In this document: one piece after another, positions 15,988 through 25,464 of the stretch | How positions within the stretch are numbered: the stretch's first letter is position 1 | Layout of the letters: each line of letters starts with the position of its first letter | Assembly (NCBI GenBank): GCA_022826345.1 | Contig: JAJDVB010000017.1 | Span: 1-64,000, forward strand | Source of the DNA: Alphaproteobacteria bacterium | GTDB taxonomy: Bacteria > Pseudomonadota > Alphaproteobacteria > UBA828 | Reading direction: 5' to 3' | Length of the DNA: 64,000 bases | Position numbers and translations under genes: made by a program | The notes under the pieces: model-generated | What the model saw: the letters and a program-made list of their open reading frames with translations, nothing else | Told to the model about the DNA's origin: nothing | Database searches by the model: none

Positions 15988-18606
15988 ATGAACGTCGTCG
16001 TCGTCGAATCGCCTACCAAGGCGTCCACCATCGGCAGGTACCTGGGGCCCGACTACACGGTCGTGGCCTCCTACGGCCATGTGCGCGACCTTCTGCCCAA
16101 GGACGGCTCGGTGCGGCCGGACGATGCCTTCGCCATGGACTGGACCGTCTCCGACGGTGCCGAGAAGCACATCGGTACCATCCGCAAGGCGCTCAGGGGC
16201 GCGGACCGTCTCTATCTCGCCACCGACCCCGACCGCGAGGGCGAGGCGATCTCCTGGCACGTGCGGGACGAGCTCAGCCGGCGCGGGCTGCTGGACGGCG
16301 TCGCGGTCAAGCGCGTGGTCTTCACCGAGGTCACCAAGTCCGCCGTGCTCGACGCCATGGCCGCCCCCCGCGACCTCGACGACAACCTGATCGACGCCTA
16401 CAGGGCGCGCCGCGCACTCGACTATCTGGTGGGCTTCACGCTCTCGCCGGTGCTCTGGCGCAAGCTGCCCGGCTCGCGCTCGGCCGGCCGCGTGCAATCG
16501 GTCGCGCTCCGCCTGATCTGCGCGCGCGAGCTCGAGATCGAGGCGTTCAAGCCGCGCGAGTACTGGTCGATCGAGGTCGATCTCGACACGCCCAAGGGCG
16601 AGCGCATGGTGGCCCGCCTCGCTGTCCTCGACGGCGAGAAGCTCGGCAAGTACGCGCTCGGCGATCAGGCTGCGGCCGAGCAGGCGGCCGCGCTCGTCCG
16701 CGCCGGCCGCTACCGCATCGCCGCCGTCGAGCCCAAGCGGGTCAAGCGCAATCCGGCGCCCCCCTTCACCACATCCACCCTGCAGCAGGAGGCCTCACGC
16801 AAGCTCGGCTTCGCCGCGCGCCGCACCATGCAGGTGGCCCAGCAGCTCTACGAAGGCATCGCGGTAGGCGGCGAGCAGGTCGGCCTCATCACCTACATGC
16901 GGACCGACGGCGTGCAGATCGCGGAGCAGGCGCTGCGCCAAGCACGCGATGTGATCGGGCAACGTTACGGCTCGAACTACGTGCCGGAGAAGCCCCGCCG
17001 CTACCGCACCAAGGCCAAGAACGCACAGGAGGCGCACGAGGCAATCCGCCCCACCGATCTCGCCCGCACGCCTCAGTCGCTCTCGGCCGTGCTCAAGAAG
17101 GACCAGGCGCGGCTCTACGAGCTGATCTGGAAACGCGCGCTCGCAAGCCAGATGGCGAGCGCCGAGATCGACCGGGTGAGCGTGGATATCGCCTCCGACG
17201 ACGGACGCACCGGGCTCCGCGCCACCGGCCAGACCGTCGCCTTCGACGGCTTCCTCCGCGTCTACCAAGAGGGCCGGGACGACACCCGGCGCGAAGGCGG
17301 CGACGACGCGGACGACGAGCGCAGGCTGCCGGCGGTCACCGTCGGCGAGGCGATGGCGGTCGCCGGCGTCACCCCGAACAAGCACGTGACCGAGCCGCCG
17401 CCGCGTTTCTCGGAGGCGAGCCTGGTCAGGCGGCTCGAAGAGCTCGGCATCGGCCGCCCCTCCACCTACGCCTCGATCCTCTCGGTGCTGCAGGACCGCA
17501 ACTACGTGCGCCTGGAGAAGCGTCGCTTCGTGCCGGAGGATCGCGGGCGCATCGTCACCGTGTTCCTCGAAAACTTCTTCAGCCGCTACGTCGAATACGA
17601 CTTCACCGCCTCGCTCGAAGGCCAGCTCGATACCATCTCCGCCGGCGAGATCGACTGGCGCGCGGTGCTGAGCGATTTCTGGCGGGACTTCGCCAGCGCG
17701 GTCGAGGAGACCAAGGGGCTCCGGGTCAAGCACGTGCTCGACGCCCTCGACGAGACCCTCGGCCTGCACCTCTTCCCCGCCGAGGACGGCGGCGAAGACC
17801 GCCGCTGCCCCTCCTGCGCGGACGGGCGCCTCGGGCTCAAGCTCGGCCGCTACGGCCCCTTCGTCGGCTGCGCCAACTATCCCGAGTGCAAGTACACGCG
17901 CCCGCTTGCCGACAACGGCGGCGATGCGGCGGAGCCGCGCGCGCTGGGGGACGACCCCGAGACCGGTCTGCCGATCTCGCTCAAGCGCGGCCCCTACGGC
18001 CTCTACGTCGAGCGCGCCGTGGACGGCACCACCAAGGAGAAGCCCAAGCGGGTCTCCCTGCCCCAGGACCTCGCGCCGGACCTGGTCGATCTCCAGACGG
18101 CGCTCGGCCTGCTCTCGCTCCCGCGCGAGATCGGCACCCATCCCGAGACCGGCAAGCCGGTCACCGCCGGCATCGGCCGCTTCGGCGCCTACGTCAAGCA
18201 CGACGGCACCTATCGCTCGCTGCCGCGCGGCGAGAACGTGCTGGACGTGGGCCTGAACCGCGCGGTGGTGCTGATCGCGGAGAAGAAGGGCGGCGCGCGT
18301 CTCCTGCGCGAGCTCGGCGCCCACCCTGACGGCGGGCAGGCGGTAACACTCCACACAGGCCGCTACGGTCCCTACGTCCAGCATGGGAGGCTGCGGGCCT
18401 CACTACCCAAAGGCGCGTCCGACGACGACCTCACCCTCGATGAGGCGGTCAAGCTGCTCGCCGCCAAGGCGGCCAAGGGCGGCGCCAAGAAGAAGAGCGC
18501 CGGGCGCGGCCGCAAGTCCGCTACGGCCAAGACCGGTTCGGCGCGGTCGAAGGCCAAGCGCGGCTCGCGCCGGCAGGCAGACGCGCCGGCCGACGGCGCG
18601 CCCTAG
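15988..18606 (+). CDS. topA: DNA topoisomerase I
   Basis: An 872-residue type IA topoisomerase that relaxes negative supercoils. The TOPRIM domain opens the protein (NVVVVESPTKASTI, then TDPDREGEAISWH). Y303 in GLITYMRTDG is the DNA-attacking tyrosine. C-terminal zinc-ribbon-type repeats follow: one with four cysteines near 605-640 (CPSC...CANYPEC) and two or three cysteine-free copies (KRGPYGLYV, GRFGAYVKH, GRYGPYVQH). The tail after 830 is Lys/Ala-rich. Start ATG 15988. Confidence 0.97.
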   Translation: MNVVVVESPTKASTIGRYLGPDYTVVASYGHVRDLLPKDGSVRPDDAFAMDWTVSDGAEKHIGTIRKALRGADRLYLATDPDREGEAISWHVRDELSRRGLLDGVAVKRVVFTEVTKSAVLDAMAAPRDLDDNLIDAYRARRALDYLVGFTLSPVLWRKLPGSRSAGRVQSVALRLICARELEIEAFKPREYWSIEVDLDTPKGERMVARLAVLDGEKLGKYALGDQAAAEQAAALVRAGRYRIAAVEPKRVKRNPAPPFTTSTLQQEASRKLGFAARRTMQVAQQLYEGIAVGGEQVGLITYMRTDGVQIAEQALRQARDVIGQRYGSNYVPEKPRRYRTKAKNAQEAHEAIRPTDLARTPQSLSAVLKKDQARLYELIWKRALASQMASAEIDRVSVDIASDDGRTGLRATGQTVAFDGFLRVYQEGRDDTRREGGDDADDERRLPAVTVGEAMAVAGVTPNKHVTEPPPRFSEASLVRRLEELGIGRPSTYASILSVLQDRNYVRLEKRRFVPEDRGRIVTVFLENFFSRYVEYDFTASLEGQLDTISAGEIDWRAVLSDFWRDFASAVEETKGLRVKHVLDALDETLGLHLFPAEDGGEDRRCPSCADGRLGLKLGRYGPFVGCANYPECKYTRPLADNGGDAAEPRALGDDPETGLPISLKRGPYGLYVERAVDGTTKEKPKRVSLPQDLAPDLVDLQTALGLLSLPREIGTHPETGKPVTAGIGRFGAYVKHDGTYRSLPRGENVLDVGLNRAVVLIAEKKGGARLLRELGAHPDGGQAVTLHTGRYGPYVQHGRLRASLPKGASDDDLTLDEAVKLLAAKAAKGGAKKKSAGRGRKSATAKTGSARSKAKRGSRRQADAPADGAP

Positions 18607-18621
18607 CGGCGCGCGGCGCAC

Positions 18622-20826
18622 TTGGCGGGCAAGCCGGCTCCCTTTCCGACCAGGGACGAGGTTCTGCGCTTTGTTCGGGAGAGCCCGGGCAAGACCGGAA
18701 TGCGCGAGATCGCCCGCGCCTTCAACATTCGCGGCAACGATCGCGCCGCGCTGAAGGATCTCGTGCGCTCACTGGAGGCGGAGGGTGCAATCGATGCGCG
18801 CCGCACGCGGCGCCGCCCCACCGGCACCCTGCCGTCGGTCACGGTGCTGGAGGTGGACGGCCTCGACGCGGACGGCGCGCTTACGGCCCGGCCGACGCGC
18901 TGGGACGAAGACGATCCGCCCCCGCCGATCACCCTCGACCCCGCACCCCGTGGCGTGCCCGAGCCGGGGGAAGGCGACCGCGTGCTCGCGCGGCTCAGGC
19001 CCGCGCCCGATGGCGGCTACTTGGCGCGGCCCATGCGCGTGCTCGATGCCGGCCCCCGCCGGGTGGTCGGCGTCTTTCGCGCCACCGGCAGCGGCGGCGG
19101 CGTGATTGAGCCCGCGGAGCGCCGCTCCCGCCGCAGCCTCGTGGTGCCGGCGGAGCAGACCGCCGGTGCGCGCACGGGCGAGCTGGTGGTGGGCGAGACC
19201 GAGCCCGGCAGCCGGCTCGGGTTGGCCGACGCCAAAGTAATCGAACGACTGGGCGACGCGGACTCGCCCGGCGCGATCAGCCTCGCCGCGATCCACGCCC
19301 ACGGCCTGCCGCTCCGCTTCCCCGACGAGGCGCTGGCTGAGGCGGCGCAAGCGGCGGCACCGGACCTCGACGGACGCGCCGACCTGCGGACCCTGCCCCT
19401 GGTGACCATCGACGGCGCCGACGCCCGCGATTTCGACGATGCGGTCTGGGCCGAGCCCGACCCCGCGCCGGACAACAAGGGCGGCTGGCGCGCGGTCGTC
19501 GCCATCGCCGACGTGGCCCACTTCGTTTGCCCCGGCAGCGCTCTCGACAGGGCGGCACAAGAGCGCGGCAATTCCGCCTACTTCCCCGATCGCGTGGTGC
19601 CCATGCTGCCCGAGGCGCTCTCCGCCGAGCTCTGCTCGCTGAAGCCCGGTGTCGACCGCGCCTGCCTCGCGGCGCGCCTCCGCATCGACGCCGAGGGCGA
19701 ACTACGCGACTGGCGCTTCGAGCGTGCGCTCATGCGCTCGGCCGCGCGGCTCACCTACGATGAGGTTCAGACCGCCGCCGAGCGCGACGGCGAGGGCCTG
19801 GCAGCGCCGGTCCGTGCCTCGATCGCCGCGCTCTACGGCGTCTACGCCGCGCTCAAGGCGGCGCGGGAGCGGCGCGGCGCGCTCGACCTGGAGCTGCCGG
19901 AGCGCGAGATCACGCTCGCTGACGACGACACCGTGGCCCGCATCGGCTTTGCCCGCCGCCACGACAGCCACCGCCTGATCGAGGAGCTGATGATCGCGGC
20001 CAACGTCGCTGCCGCGAGCGCCCTCGAAGCCAAGCACGCGCCATGCATGTACCGCGTTCACGACCGGCCCGATACTGCGAAGCTGGACGTGCTGCGCGAG
20101 TTCCTCCGCAGCCGCGGGATCGCCCTGCCGCGAAGCGGGGCCATCCGTCCCGATGCCTTCAATCGCTTCCTCGCCCTGCTCGAGAACCCGCGCGATGCCG
20201 GCATCGCCAGCCTGATGATCCTGCGCGCCCAGGCGCAGGCCGCCTACAGCCCGCGCAACATCGGCCACTACGGGCTCGGCCTCGTGCGCTATGCCCACTT
20301 CACCTCGCCAATTCGCCGCTATGCCGACCTGCTGGTCCATCGCGCCCTGATCGACGCCTACGGCCTCGGGCCAGGCGGGCTTGGCCGCACCGAACCGGAG
20401 GCGCTGGAGCGCGTCGGCACGCACATCTCGTCCACCGAGCGGCGCGCGCAGGCCGCCGAGCGCGATGCCGGGGATCGCTACTGCGCCGCCTATCTGGCCG
20501 ATCGCGTGGACGCCGAGTTCTCCGGCCGCATCGCGGGCGTTACCCGCTTCGGCATCTTCGTCGTCCTCGACGAGACCGGCGCCGAAGGCCTGGTGCCGGG
20601 CGCGACCCTCGGCGCCGCCCGCCCGCGCTTCGACTCCCGCCGGCACTCGCTCGCGGTCGATGGTCGCGTGCTGCGGCTCGGCGATCCGGTGGTCGTAACG
20701 CTGCGCGAGGCCGATCCCGTGGCCGGCGGCCTGGTCTTCTCGCTCTCGTCCGTGAACGGCGAGGCCTGGGAGTCGACGCGGGGCCATGACGGCGGGCGGC
20801 GCGGAAAGCCGCGGAGGCGGCGCTGA
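18622..20826 (+). CDS. rnr: Ribonuclease R
   Basis: A 734-residue 3'-5' exoribonuclease that degrades structured RNA. Seen in order: an N-terminal helix-turn-helix-like domain (GMREIARAFNIRGNDRAALKD), cold-shock-type domains, the RNB catalytic domain starting near residue 264 (DGADARDFDDAVW, the metal-binding aspartates), and a C-terminal S1 domain (RIAGVTRFGIFVVLDETGAEGLV), with a short basic tail. Start is TTG 18622, 15 nt after topA; no better start with an SD is seen, so the first residues are uncertain. Confidence 0.93.
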   Translation: MAGKPAPFPTRDEVLRFVRESPGKTGMREIARAFNIRGNDRAALKDLVRSLEAEGAIDARRTRRRPTGTLPSVTVLEVDGLDADGALTARPTRWDEDDPPPPITLDPAPRGVPEPGEGDRVLARLRPAPDGGYLARPMRVLDAGPRRVVGVFRATGSGGGVIEPAERRSRRSLVVPAEQTAGARTGELVVGETEPGSRLGLADAKVIERLGDADSPGAISLAAIHAHGLPLRFPDEALAEAAQAAAPDLDGRADLRTLPLVTIDGADARDFDDAVWAEPDPAPDNKGGWRAVVAIADVAHFVCPGSALDRAAQERGNSAYFPDRVVPMLPEALSAELCSLKPGVDRACLAARLRIDAEGELRDWRFERALMRSAARLTYDEVQTAAERDGEGLAAPVRASIAALYGVYAALKAARERRGALDLELPEREITLADDDTVARIGFARRHDSHRLIEELMIAANVAAASALEAKHAPCMYRVHDRPDTAKLDVLREFLRSRGIALPRSGAIRPDAFNRFLALLENPRDAGIASLMILRAQAQAAYSPRNIGHYGLGLVRYAHFTSPIRRYADLLVHRALIDAYGLGPGGLGRTEPEALERVGTHISSTERRAQAAERDAGDRYCAAYLADRVDAEFSGRIAGVTRFGIFVVLDETGAEGLVPGATLGAARPRFDSRRHSLAVDGRVLRLGDPVVVTLREADPVAGGLVFSLSSVNGEAWESTRGHDGGRRGKPRRRR

Positions 20827-20828
20827 TC

Positions 20829-22040
20829 GTGTCCTCCGCCCGCACCCGTTGGGACATCGTGGCCCTTGCCTTCACGGCCGGCTACATGGTGGGCATGCAG
20901 GTCGGCAAGGTGCCGCCCTCGCTGCCGATGCTGGAGGCGGAGCTCGCCCTGCCCCGCGTCATCGCCGGGCTGATCGCGTCGTCCTTCTACGGCATGGGCG
21001 CGGTCCTGGGCGTTGCCGGCGGGGTGATTGTCGACCGGGCGGGCATCGGGCGCATGGTCTTCGTGGGCGGCGCCGTGATGGCGCTCGCGAGCCTTGCCGG
21101 CGGCTTCGCGGAGAACGGAGCGCAACTGCTGGCGGCCCGCATCGTCGAGGGCTTCGGCTTCGCCACCCTCACGGTTGCCGGGCCCAAGATGCTCGTCGCC
21201 GCGACCGATACCGGCGTGCGCCGCTTCGTCCTCGGCGTCTGGGGCACCTACATGCCGGTCGGCATCGCGCTCTCGCTGGTGATCGCGACGGTGCTGCTGG
21301 AGCCGGTCGGCTGGCGCGGCCTCTGGTTCATCAATACCGGGCTGATCCTGCTCTTCCTGCTCGCCTTCGCCTGGGTCGCGGCGCCGGGGCGCTGGCAGAT
21401 GCCGGCGGCGGGCACCACGTTCGACCGCGCAGGCGTGCGCGCGACCCTGGCGCGGCCGGGGCCATGGCTCTTCGGCGCGGCCTTCGCGATTTTCGCCGTG
21501 CAGTGGCAGGCGCTGATGGCGTGGCTGCCCACCTTCCTGATCGAGACACAAGGCCGCTCGGTCGAGGCTGCCGCGCTCTTCACCGCGCTCTTCGTCCTCG
21601 CCACCACTGTGGGCTCCGTAACCAGTGCGTGGCTCTTGCAGCGTGGCGTTGCGCGCTGGCTGCTGCTGGGACTCACCTTCACAGGCATGGGCGTGTGCGC
21701 TGCGACGCTCTTCGCGCCCTTCACGCCCGTCGCCGCCAAGATCCCGCTGGCCGTCTGCTTCGCCTTGGCGGGTGGCCCGTTACCCGCCGTCTGCTTCGAA
21801 GGCGGCATCGCCCACGCGCCGAGCCAGGCGCAGGTGGCGATGGCCGGCGGCTTCGTTGCGCAGGGAGCCGCGCTCGGCGCCGTGCTCGGCCCGCCGCTGC
21901 TCGCCGCCGTGACCGAGGCGCTTGGCGGGTGGGACGCCGCATGGTGGACCATGCTGGTCTGGTCCTCCCTCGGCATGGCAGTCGTTGTCGGCGTGTGGCG
22001 GGCAGACGCACGTCTCGGACGATTGGCGGCCGCGACGTGA
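20829..22040 (+). CDS. MFS transporter
   Basis: A 403-residue carrier with about 12 hydrophobic segments. The loop between segments 2 and 3 has GGVIVDRAGIGR, the MFS motif A region in divergent form. It resembles CynX/NimT-type carriers of small organic anions, but the substrate cannot be read from the sequence. Start GTG 20829 follows the rnr stop by two bases, and its own stop overlaps the next ATG (TGATG), so it is co-transcribed with the phytase-like gene. Confidence 0.8.
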   Translation: MSSARTRWDIVALAFTAGYMVGMQVGKVPPSLPMLEAELALPRVIAGLIASSFYGMGAVLGVAGGVIVDRAGIGRMVFVGGAVMALASLAGGFAENGAQLLAARIVEGFGFATLTVAGPKMLVAATDTGVRRFVLGVWGTYMPVGIALSLVIATVLLEPVGWRGLWFINTGLILLFLLAFAWVAAPGRWQMPAAGTTFDRAGVRATLARPGPWLFGAAFAIFAVQWQALMAWLPTFLIETQGRSVEAAALFTALFVLATTVGSVTSAWLLQRGVARWLLLGLTFTGMGVCAATLFAPFTPVAAKIPLAVCFALAGGPLPAVCFEGGIAHAPSQAQVAMAGGFVAQGAALGAVLGPPLLAAVTEALGGWDAAWWTMLVWSSLGMAVVVGVWRADARLGRLAAAT

Positions 22041-23026
22041 TGGACGGCCGCTCGCTGACGCGCACCCTCATTGCCGCAGCCATGGTCGGCGCGCTGGCGC
22101 TCGCCTGCGGCGACGCGTTCGCGGCATCCGCCTCGCTCTCCGCGCGCCCGGTCGCCCTCGACCCGACCGACCGCACCGTGCGTCAGGTCGGCCGCCTGCA
22201 CTTCCTCGGCGGGCTGGACCTGCGCAGCAAAGAGGTGGCATTCGGCGGCCTCTCCGGCCTTAGCGTCACAGCCGACGGGCAGCTCACCGCCGTCACCGAC
22301 CGCGGGCAGTGGTTCACCGCCCTCATCGTGCGGGACGATGCCGGCCGCCTCGTAGACCTGACAGACGCCGCGCTGGGACCGCTCCTCGACACGAAAGGCC
22401 GGCCGATCAAGGGCGAGTGGCGCGACGCCGAGGCGCTGGAGCGCCTGCCCGGCGGCGACTGGCTGGTGAGCTTCGAGCAGCGTCACCGCGTCTGGCGCTA
22501 CCCGTTGGAGACCGGCGGGCTGCAGGGCCGCCCCGTGCCCTTCCCGACACCGAAGGGCATCGCGGCTGCCCCGCTCAACGGCGGGCTGGAGGCGCTCACC
22601 CCGCTTGCCGACGGCCGTATCCTGATGCTGGCGGAAAGCCTCAGGCGCACAGGCGGCTCCCGCGCCGGCTGGCTCTTCGGCGAGGGCGGCGTCGAGCCCC
22701 TCGGCTACCGCACCGAACGGGACTTCAAGCCGACCGACGCGGCGATGCTTCCGAACGGCGACGTGCTCATCCTCTCGCGCTACTTCAAGCTGCTCGGCGG
22801 GTTCAAGGCGCGGCTCGAGCGGATTCCCGCCGGCGCCATCGAGGGCGGCGCCGTGCTGAAGGGCGAGCTGCTCGCCCGCTTCGCGCCGCCGCTCACGGTG
22901 GACAACTACGAGGGCGTGGCCGTGGCGCGCGATGCTAACGGCGGGACGCTCGTCTACATTCTCTCCGACGACAACTTCCATTTCCTCCAGCGCACGCTCC
23001 TGCTCCTCTTCCGTCTGGACGAATGA
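22040..23026 (+). CDS. Phytase-like esterase, secreted
   Basis: A 328-residue protein with a signal peptide (LIAAAMVGALALACGDAFAAS) or, less likely, a lipoprotein signal. The mature part matches the 'esterase-like activity of phytase' family: GGLSGLSVTADGQLTAVTDRGQW, then EWRDAEALERLPGGDWLVSFE, GGLEALTPLADGRIL, VDNYEGVAVARD, and ILSDDNF near the end, a beta-propeller-like pattern of acidic, calcium-type loops. The natural substrate is unknown. Coupled to the upstream MFS gene. Confidence 0.8.
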   Translation: MDGRSLTRTLIAAAMVGALALACGDAFAASASLSARPVALDPTDRTVRQVGRLHFLGGLDLRSKEVAFGGLSGLSVTADGQLTAVTDRGQWFTALIVRDDAGRLVDLTDAALGPLLDTKGRPIKGEWRDAEALERLPGGDWLVSFEQRHRVWRYPLETGGLQGRPVPFPTPKGIAAAPLNGGLEALTPLADGRILMLAESLRRTGGSRAGWLFGEGGVEPLGYRTERDFKPTDAAMLPNGDVLILSRYFKLLGGFKARLERIPAGAIEGGAVLKGELLARFAPPLTVDNYEGVAVARDANGGTLVYILSDDNFHFLQRTLLLLFRLDE

Positions 23027-23106
23027 CGTCCCGCGCGGGTCTGCGCGGCGCACGCCCGATGGTGCTACCATCGGGCCGAGAGGCAGAACGGCGCAGGCGG
23101 AGAGCG

Positions 23107-24381
23107 ATGGGCTACACGATCGCCGAAAAGATCATGGGGCGCGCGAGCCGGGCGGGCGTGCCGGTGCCGGCCGGCACGGAAGTCGAGGTCAAGCCCGACT
23201 ACGTGCTGGGCTACGACTTCCCCGGCTATCTCGACCTCATCTTCAAGCAGATGAAGGAGGAGTTCGGCGTCGAGCGCGTCGCCGAGCCGGAACGCTACGC
23301 CCTCTTCATCGACCACATGGTGCCCGCCAACACGCCCGAGGAGGAGGAGCTGCACATCGTCACCCGCACCTGGTGCGCGGAGAACGGGGTCAGGCTCCAC
23401 GAGCGCGAAGGCATCGGCCACCAGGTGGCGGCGGAGGCGGGCTATGCCGTGCCCGGCGGCTTCGTCGTCCACTTCGACGGCCACATCGCGCAGCTCGGCG
23501 CCTTCGGCACGCTGGCCATCGGCATCCATACGCAGCTGCTGGAGGCCTTCGTCCGTGAGCGCATCGACTTCACCGTGCCCGAGACCACGCGGGTCAACCT
23601 CACCGGCCGGCTCGCCCCCGGCGTGATGGCGCGCGACGTGTTCCACCATCTGGTGCGCGTGCTCGGGCCCCGCTCCTGCCGCTTTCAGGTGCTGGAGCTG
23701 GGCGGCCCAGCACTCGGCGACATCTCGCTCGAAGGCCGCCAGACCATCACCGGACTCGCCATGTTCACCGGCGCGCTCACCGCGATCTGCAACCCGGACC
23801 GCCTCGCGCTGGACTACGCCGAGGCCCACGTGAACGGGCCCTTCGAGCCGCAGGCGAGCGACGCGGACGCCACTTACGCCGCGCTTCACGAAGTAGACTT
23901 GACCGATCTCGCGCCTATCGTCGTGGTGCCGCCCAACCCGGCCGCCACCGCCGATCTCGCCGACCATGCCGGGCTGGAGGTCCAGGCCGGCTATCTCGGC
24001 TCCTGCGCCTCCGGCCGGCTCGAGGACCTGCGCGCCGCCGCGGCGGTGCTCAAGGGCCGCCGCGTCGCGCCGGGCTTCCAGCTCCACGTCGTGCCCACCA
24101 GCCAGGCGATCATGGCCGACGCCGCCCGCGAGGGCCTGCTGACCACGCTGATCGAGGCCGGCGCCTTCGTCACCTCGTCGTCCTGCGATTACTGCTACGG
24201 GCGCATCGCCACCATGACCGCCGGCCAGCGTGCGGTCTCCACCGGCACGCTCAACGTGACGGGGCGCATGGGGAGCCCCGATTCCGAAATCTATCTTTGC
24301 AACGCCGCGGCGGTTGCAGCATCGGCGCTGGAAGGGCGGATCACAGACCCCCGCCCATATCTGGCCGAGGCCGCGCCATGA
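23107..24381 (+). CDS. Aconitase-family (LeuC-like) large subunit
   Basis: A 424-residue hydro-lyase subunit. It begins like LeuC (TIAEKIMGRASRAG) and holds all three [4Fe-4S] ligands: C300 in GSCASGRLEDL, and C360 and C363 in SSCDYCYGR. Motif spacing follows the 3-isopropylmalate dehydratase family, but many motifs differ (HVNGPFEP, VPTSQAIM), so leucine synthesis should not be assumed. The stop overlaps the small-subunit start (ATGA). Next to PxpB/PxpC-like genes it probably dehydrates another 2- or 3-hydroxy acid. Confidence 0.8.
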   Translation: MGYTIAEKIMGRASRAGVPVPAGTEVEVKPDYVLGYDFPGYLDLIFKQMKEEFGVERVAEPERYALFIDHMVPANTPEEEELHIVTRTWCAENGVRLHEREGIGHQVAAEAGYAVPGGFVVHFDGHIAQLGAFGTLAIGIHTQLLEAFVRERIDFTVPETTRVNLTGRLAPGVMARDVFHHLVRVLGPRSCRFQVLELGGPALGDISLEGRQTITGLAMFTGALTAICNPDRLALDYAEAHVNGPFEPQASDADATYAALHEVDLTDLAPIVVVPPNPAATADLADHAGLEVQAGYLGSCASGRLEDLRAAAAVLKGRRVAPGFQLHVVPTSQAIMADAAREGLLTTLIEAGAFVTSSSCDYCYGRIATMTAGQRAVSTGTLNVTGRMGSPDSEIYLCNAAAVAASALEGRITDPRPYLAEAAP

Positions 24382-24899
24382 GCCTTGCGCCCCTACGCGG
24401 CCGTGTCGCCTACGTCTTCGAGGAGGCGGATTTCGACGTGGACCAGATCGTCGGCGTCGAGAACATCCGCCTCACCGACCCCGACGCGCTCGCCACCTGC
24501 GCCATGCGCCGCTTCGACCCCGGCTTTGCCGAGAAGGTCGAACCCGGCGACGTGGTCGTCGGCGCAGAGAATTTCGGCTACGGCCACCCCCACTTCGCGC
24601 CGATGATCGGGCTACGCCGCCTGGGTGTCCGCGCCGTGATCGCGGACTCCTTCGCCACTGGCTACTGGCGGGAAGAGATTGCCGAGGGCTTCCCGCAGAT
24701 CGCCTGTCCCGGCATTACCGGCCTCGTCCAACGCTGGGACGAGATCGAGATCGACTGGGACGCGGCCGCGGTTCGCAACCTGAGCCGGGGCGGCGCGCTT
24801 CCCATCGCCCCTTATTCGACCGCCGAGCGCGGCATGCTGCAGGCCGGCGGCCTGATCCCCTACCTGCGCGAGAAGCTCGCCGCCCACGGCGGCGGCTGA
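24378..24899 (+). CDS. LeuD-like small (swivel) subunit, divergent
   Basis: A 173-residue swivel-domain protein that pairs with the large subunit encoded just upstream. Features kept: a nearby VENIRLTD segment and VVVGAENFG. In LeuD the next residues are CGSSREHA, with substrate-binding Ser and Arg; here, from residue 65, the run is NFGYGHPHFAPM, so both are replaced. AVIADSFATGYWREEIAEGFPQI fits the following LeuD segment. This points to a substrate unlike isopropylmalate. Confidence 0.75.
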   Translation: MSLAPLRGRVAYVFEEADFDVDQIVGVENIRLTDPDALATCAMRRFDPGFAEKVEPGDVVVGAENFGYGHPHFAPMIGLRRLGVRAVIADSFATGYWREEIAEGFPQIACPGITGLVQRWDEIEIDWDAAAVRNLSRGGALPIAPYSTAERGMLQAGGLIPYLREKLAAHGGG

Positions 24900-24905
24900 G
24901 TCCCG

Positions 24906-25367
24906 TCACGAGCCGGAGCGGTACTTCTCCGGCATCTGTGGGCTGTTGGCGGGATTGGTGTCGTGCTTGGCGAGTCGCGTCACGACGCCCGCGCCGACCA
25001 GTGGCTCAAGCGCCGCCTCCAGCGCGTCCGCTTTGTCCCTGGCGTAGACCTCCGCGCCGCTGACGTGGATCAAGAACGATTTCACGTACTTCGCCTGCTT
25101 GGCGGGGTCGGCGATCACCGCCTTGGTCCAGGCGTAGAGGGGGTAGTGCTCGATGCCGTTTTCCTCGGCTTCCGCGCAATAGCCGGCGAAGGCGTCGTAC
25201 TGGCAGATGAGCCGCGCATCGTGGGCGGCGAGGATGTCCCGCAGCGGCCCCAGCCCCGGATGCTGCGCCCCCAGCCGCGCCGCTTCGGCCGCGTCCTCGG
25301 CAAGATCGACGCGGAGCTGGTATTGCCACTCGTCCGTCGTCTCGGCGCCCGTCGGTTCTTCCGCCAC
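24906..25367 (-). CDS. Hypothetical protein, 153 aa
   Basis: I do not recognise this family. Start GTG 25367 is well supported by AAAGGAGG 8 nt upstream; the longer frame to 25466 has no such site. The product is soluble and acidic, mostly helical (RVDLAEDAAEAARLGAQHPGL..., KYVKSFLIHVSGAEVYARDK), with no signal or membrane segment. It diverges from the PxpB-like gene and converges with the LeuD-like gene, whose stop is only six bases away. The divergent start region 25368-25452 may hold promoters for both sides. Confidence 0.7.
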   Translation of the reverse strand: MAEEPTGAETTDEWQYQLRVDLAEDAAEAARLGAQHPGLGPLRDILAAHDARLICQYDAFAGYCAEAEENGIEHYPLYAWTKAVIADPAKQAKYVKSFLIHVSGAEVYARDKADALEAALEPLVGAGVVTRLAKHDTNPANSPQMPEKYRSGS

Positions 25368-25464
25368 GGCAGACGCCTCCTTTCTGCGCGTTCGTGACGC
25401 GCACCCATGCTTACGCCGCTCGCCGCCCCGCGCCAACGGCGAATCGTCCGCTATGATGCGCGGC

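Noticed and set aside
23107..24899. Calling the pair leucine-pathway leuC/leuD
   Set aside because: The small-subunit substrate motif is replaced and the neighbours are not leucine genes.
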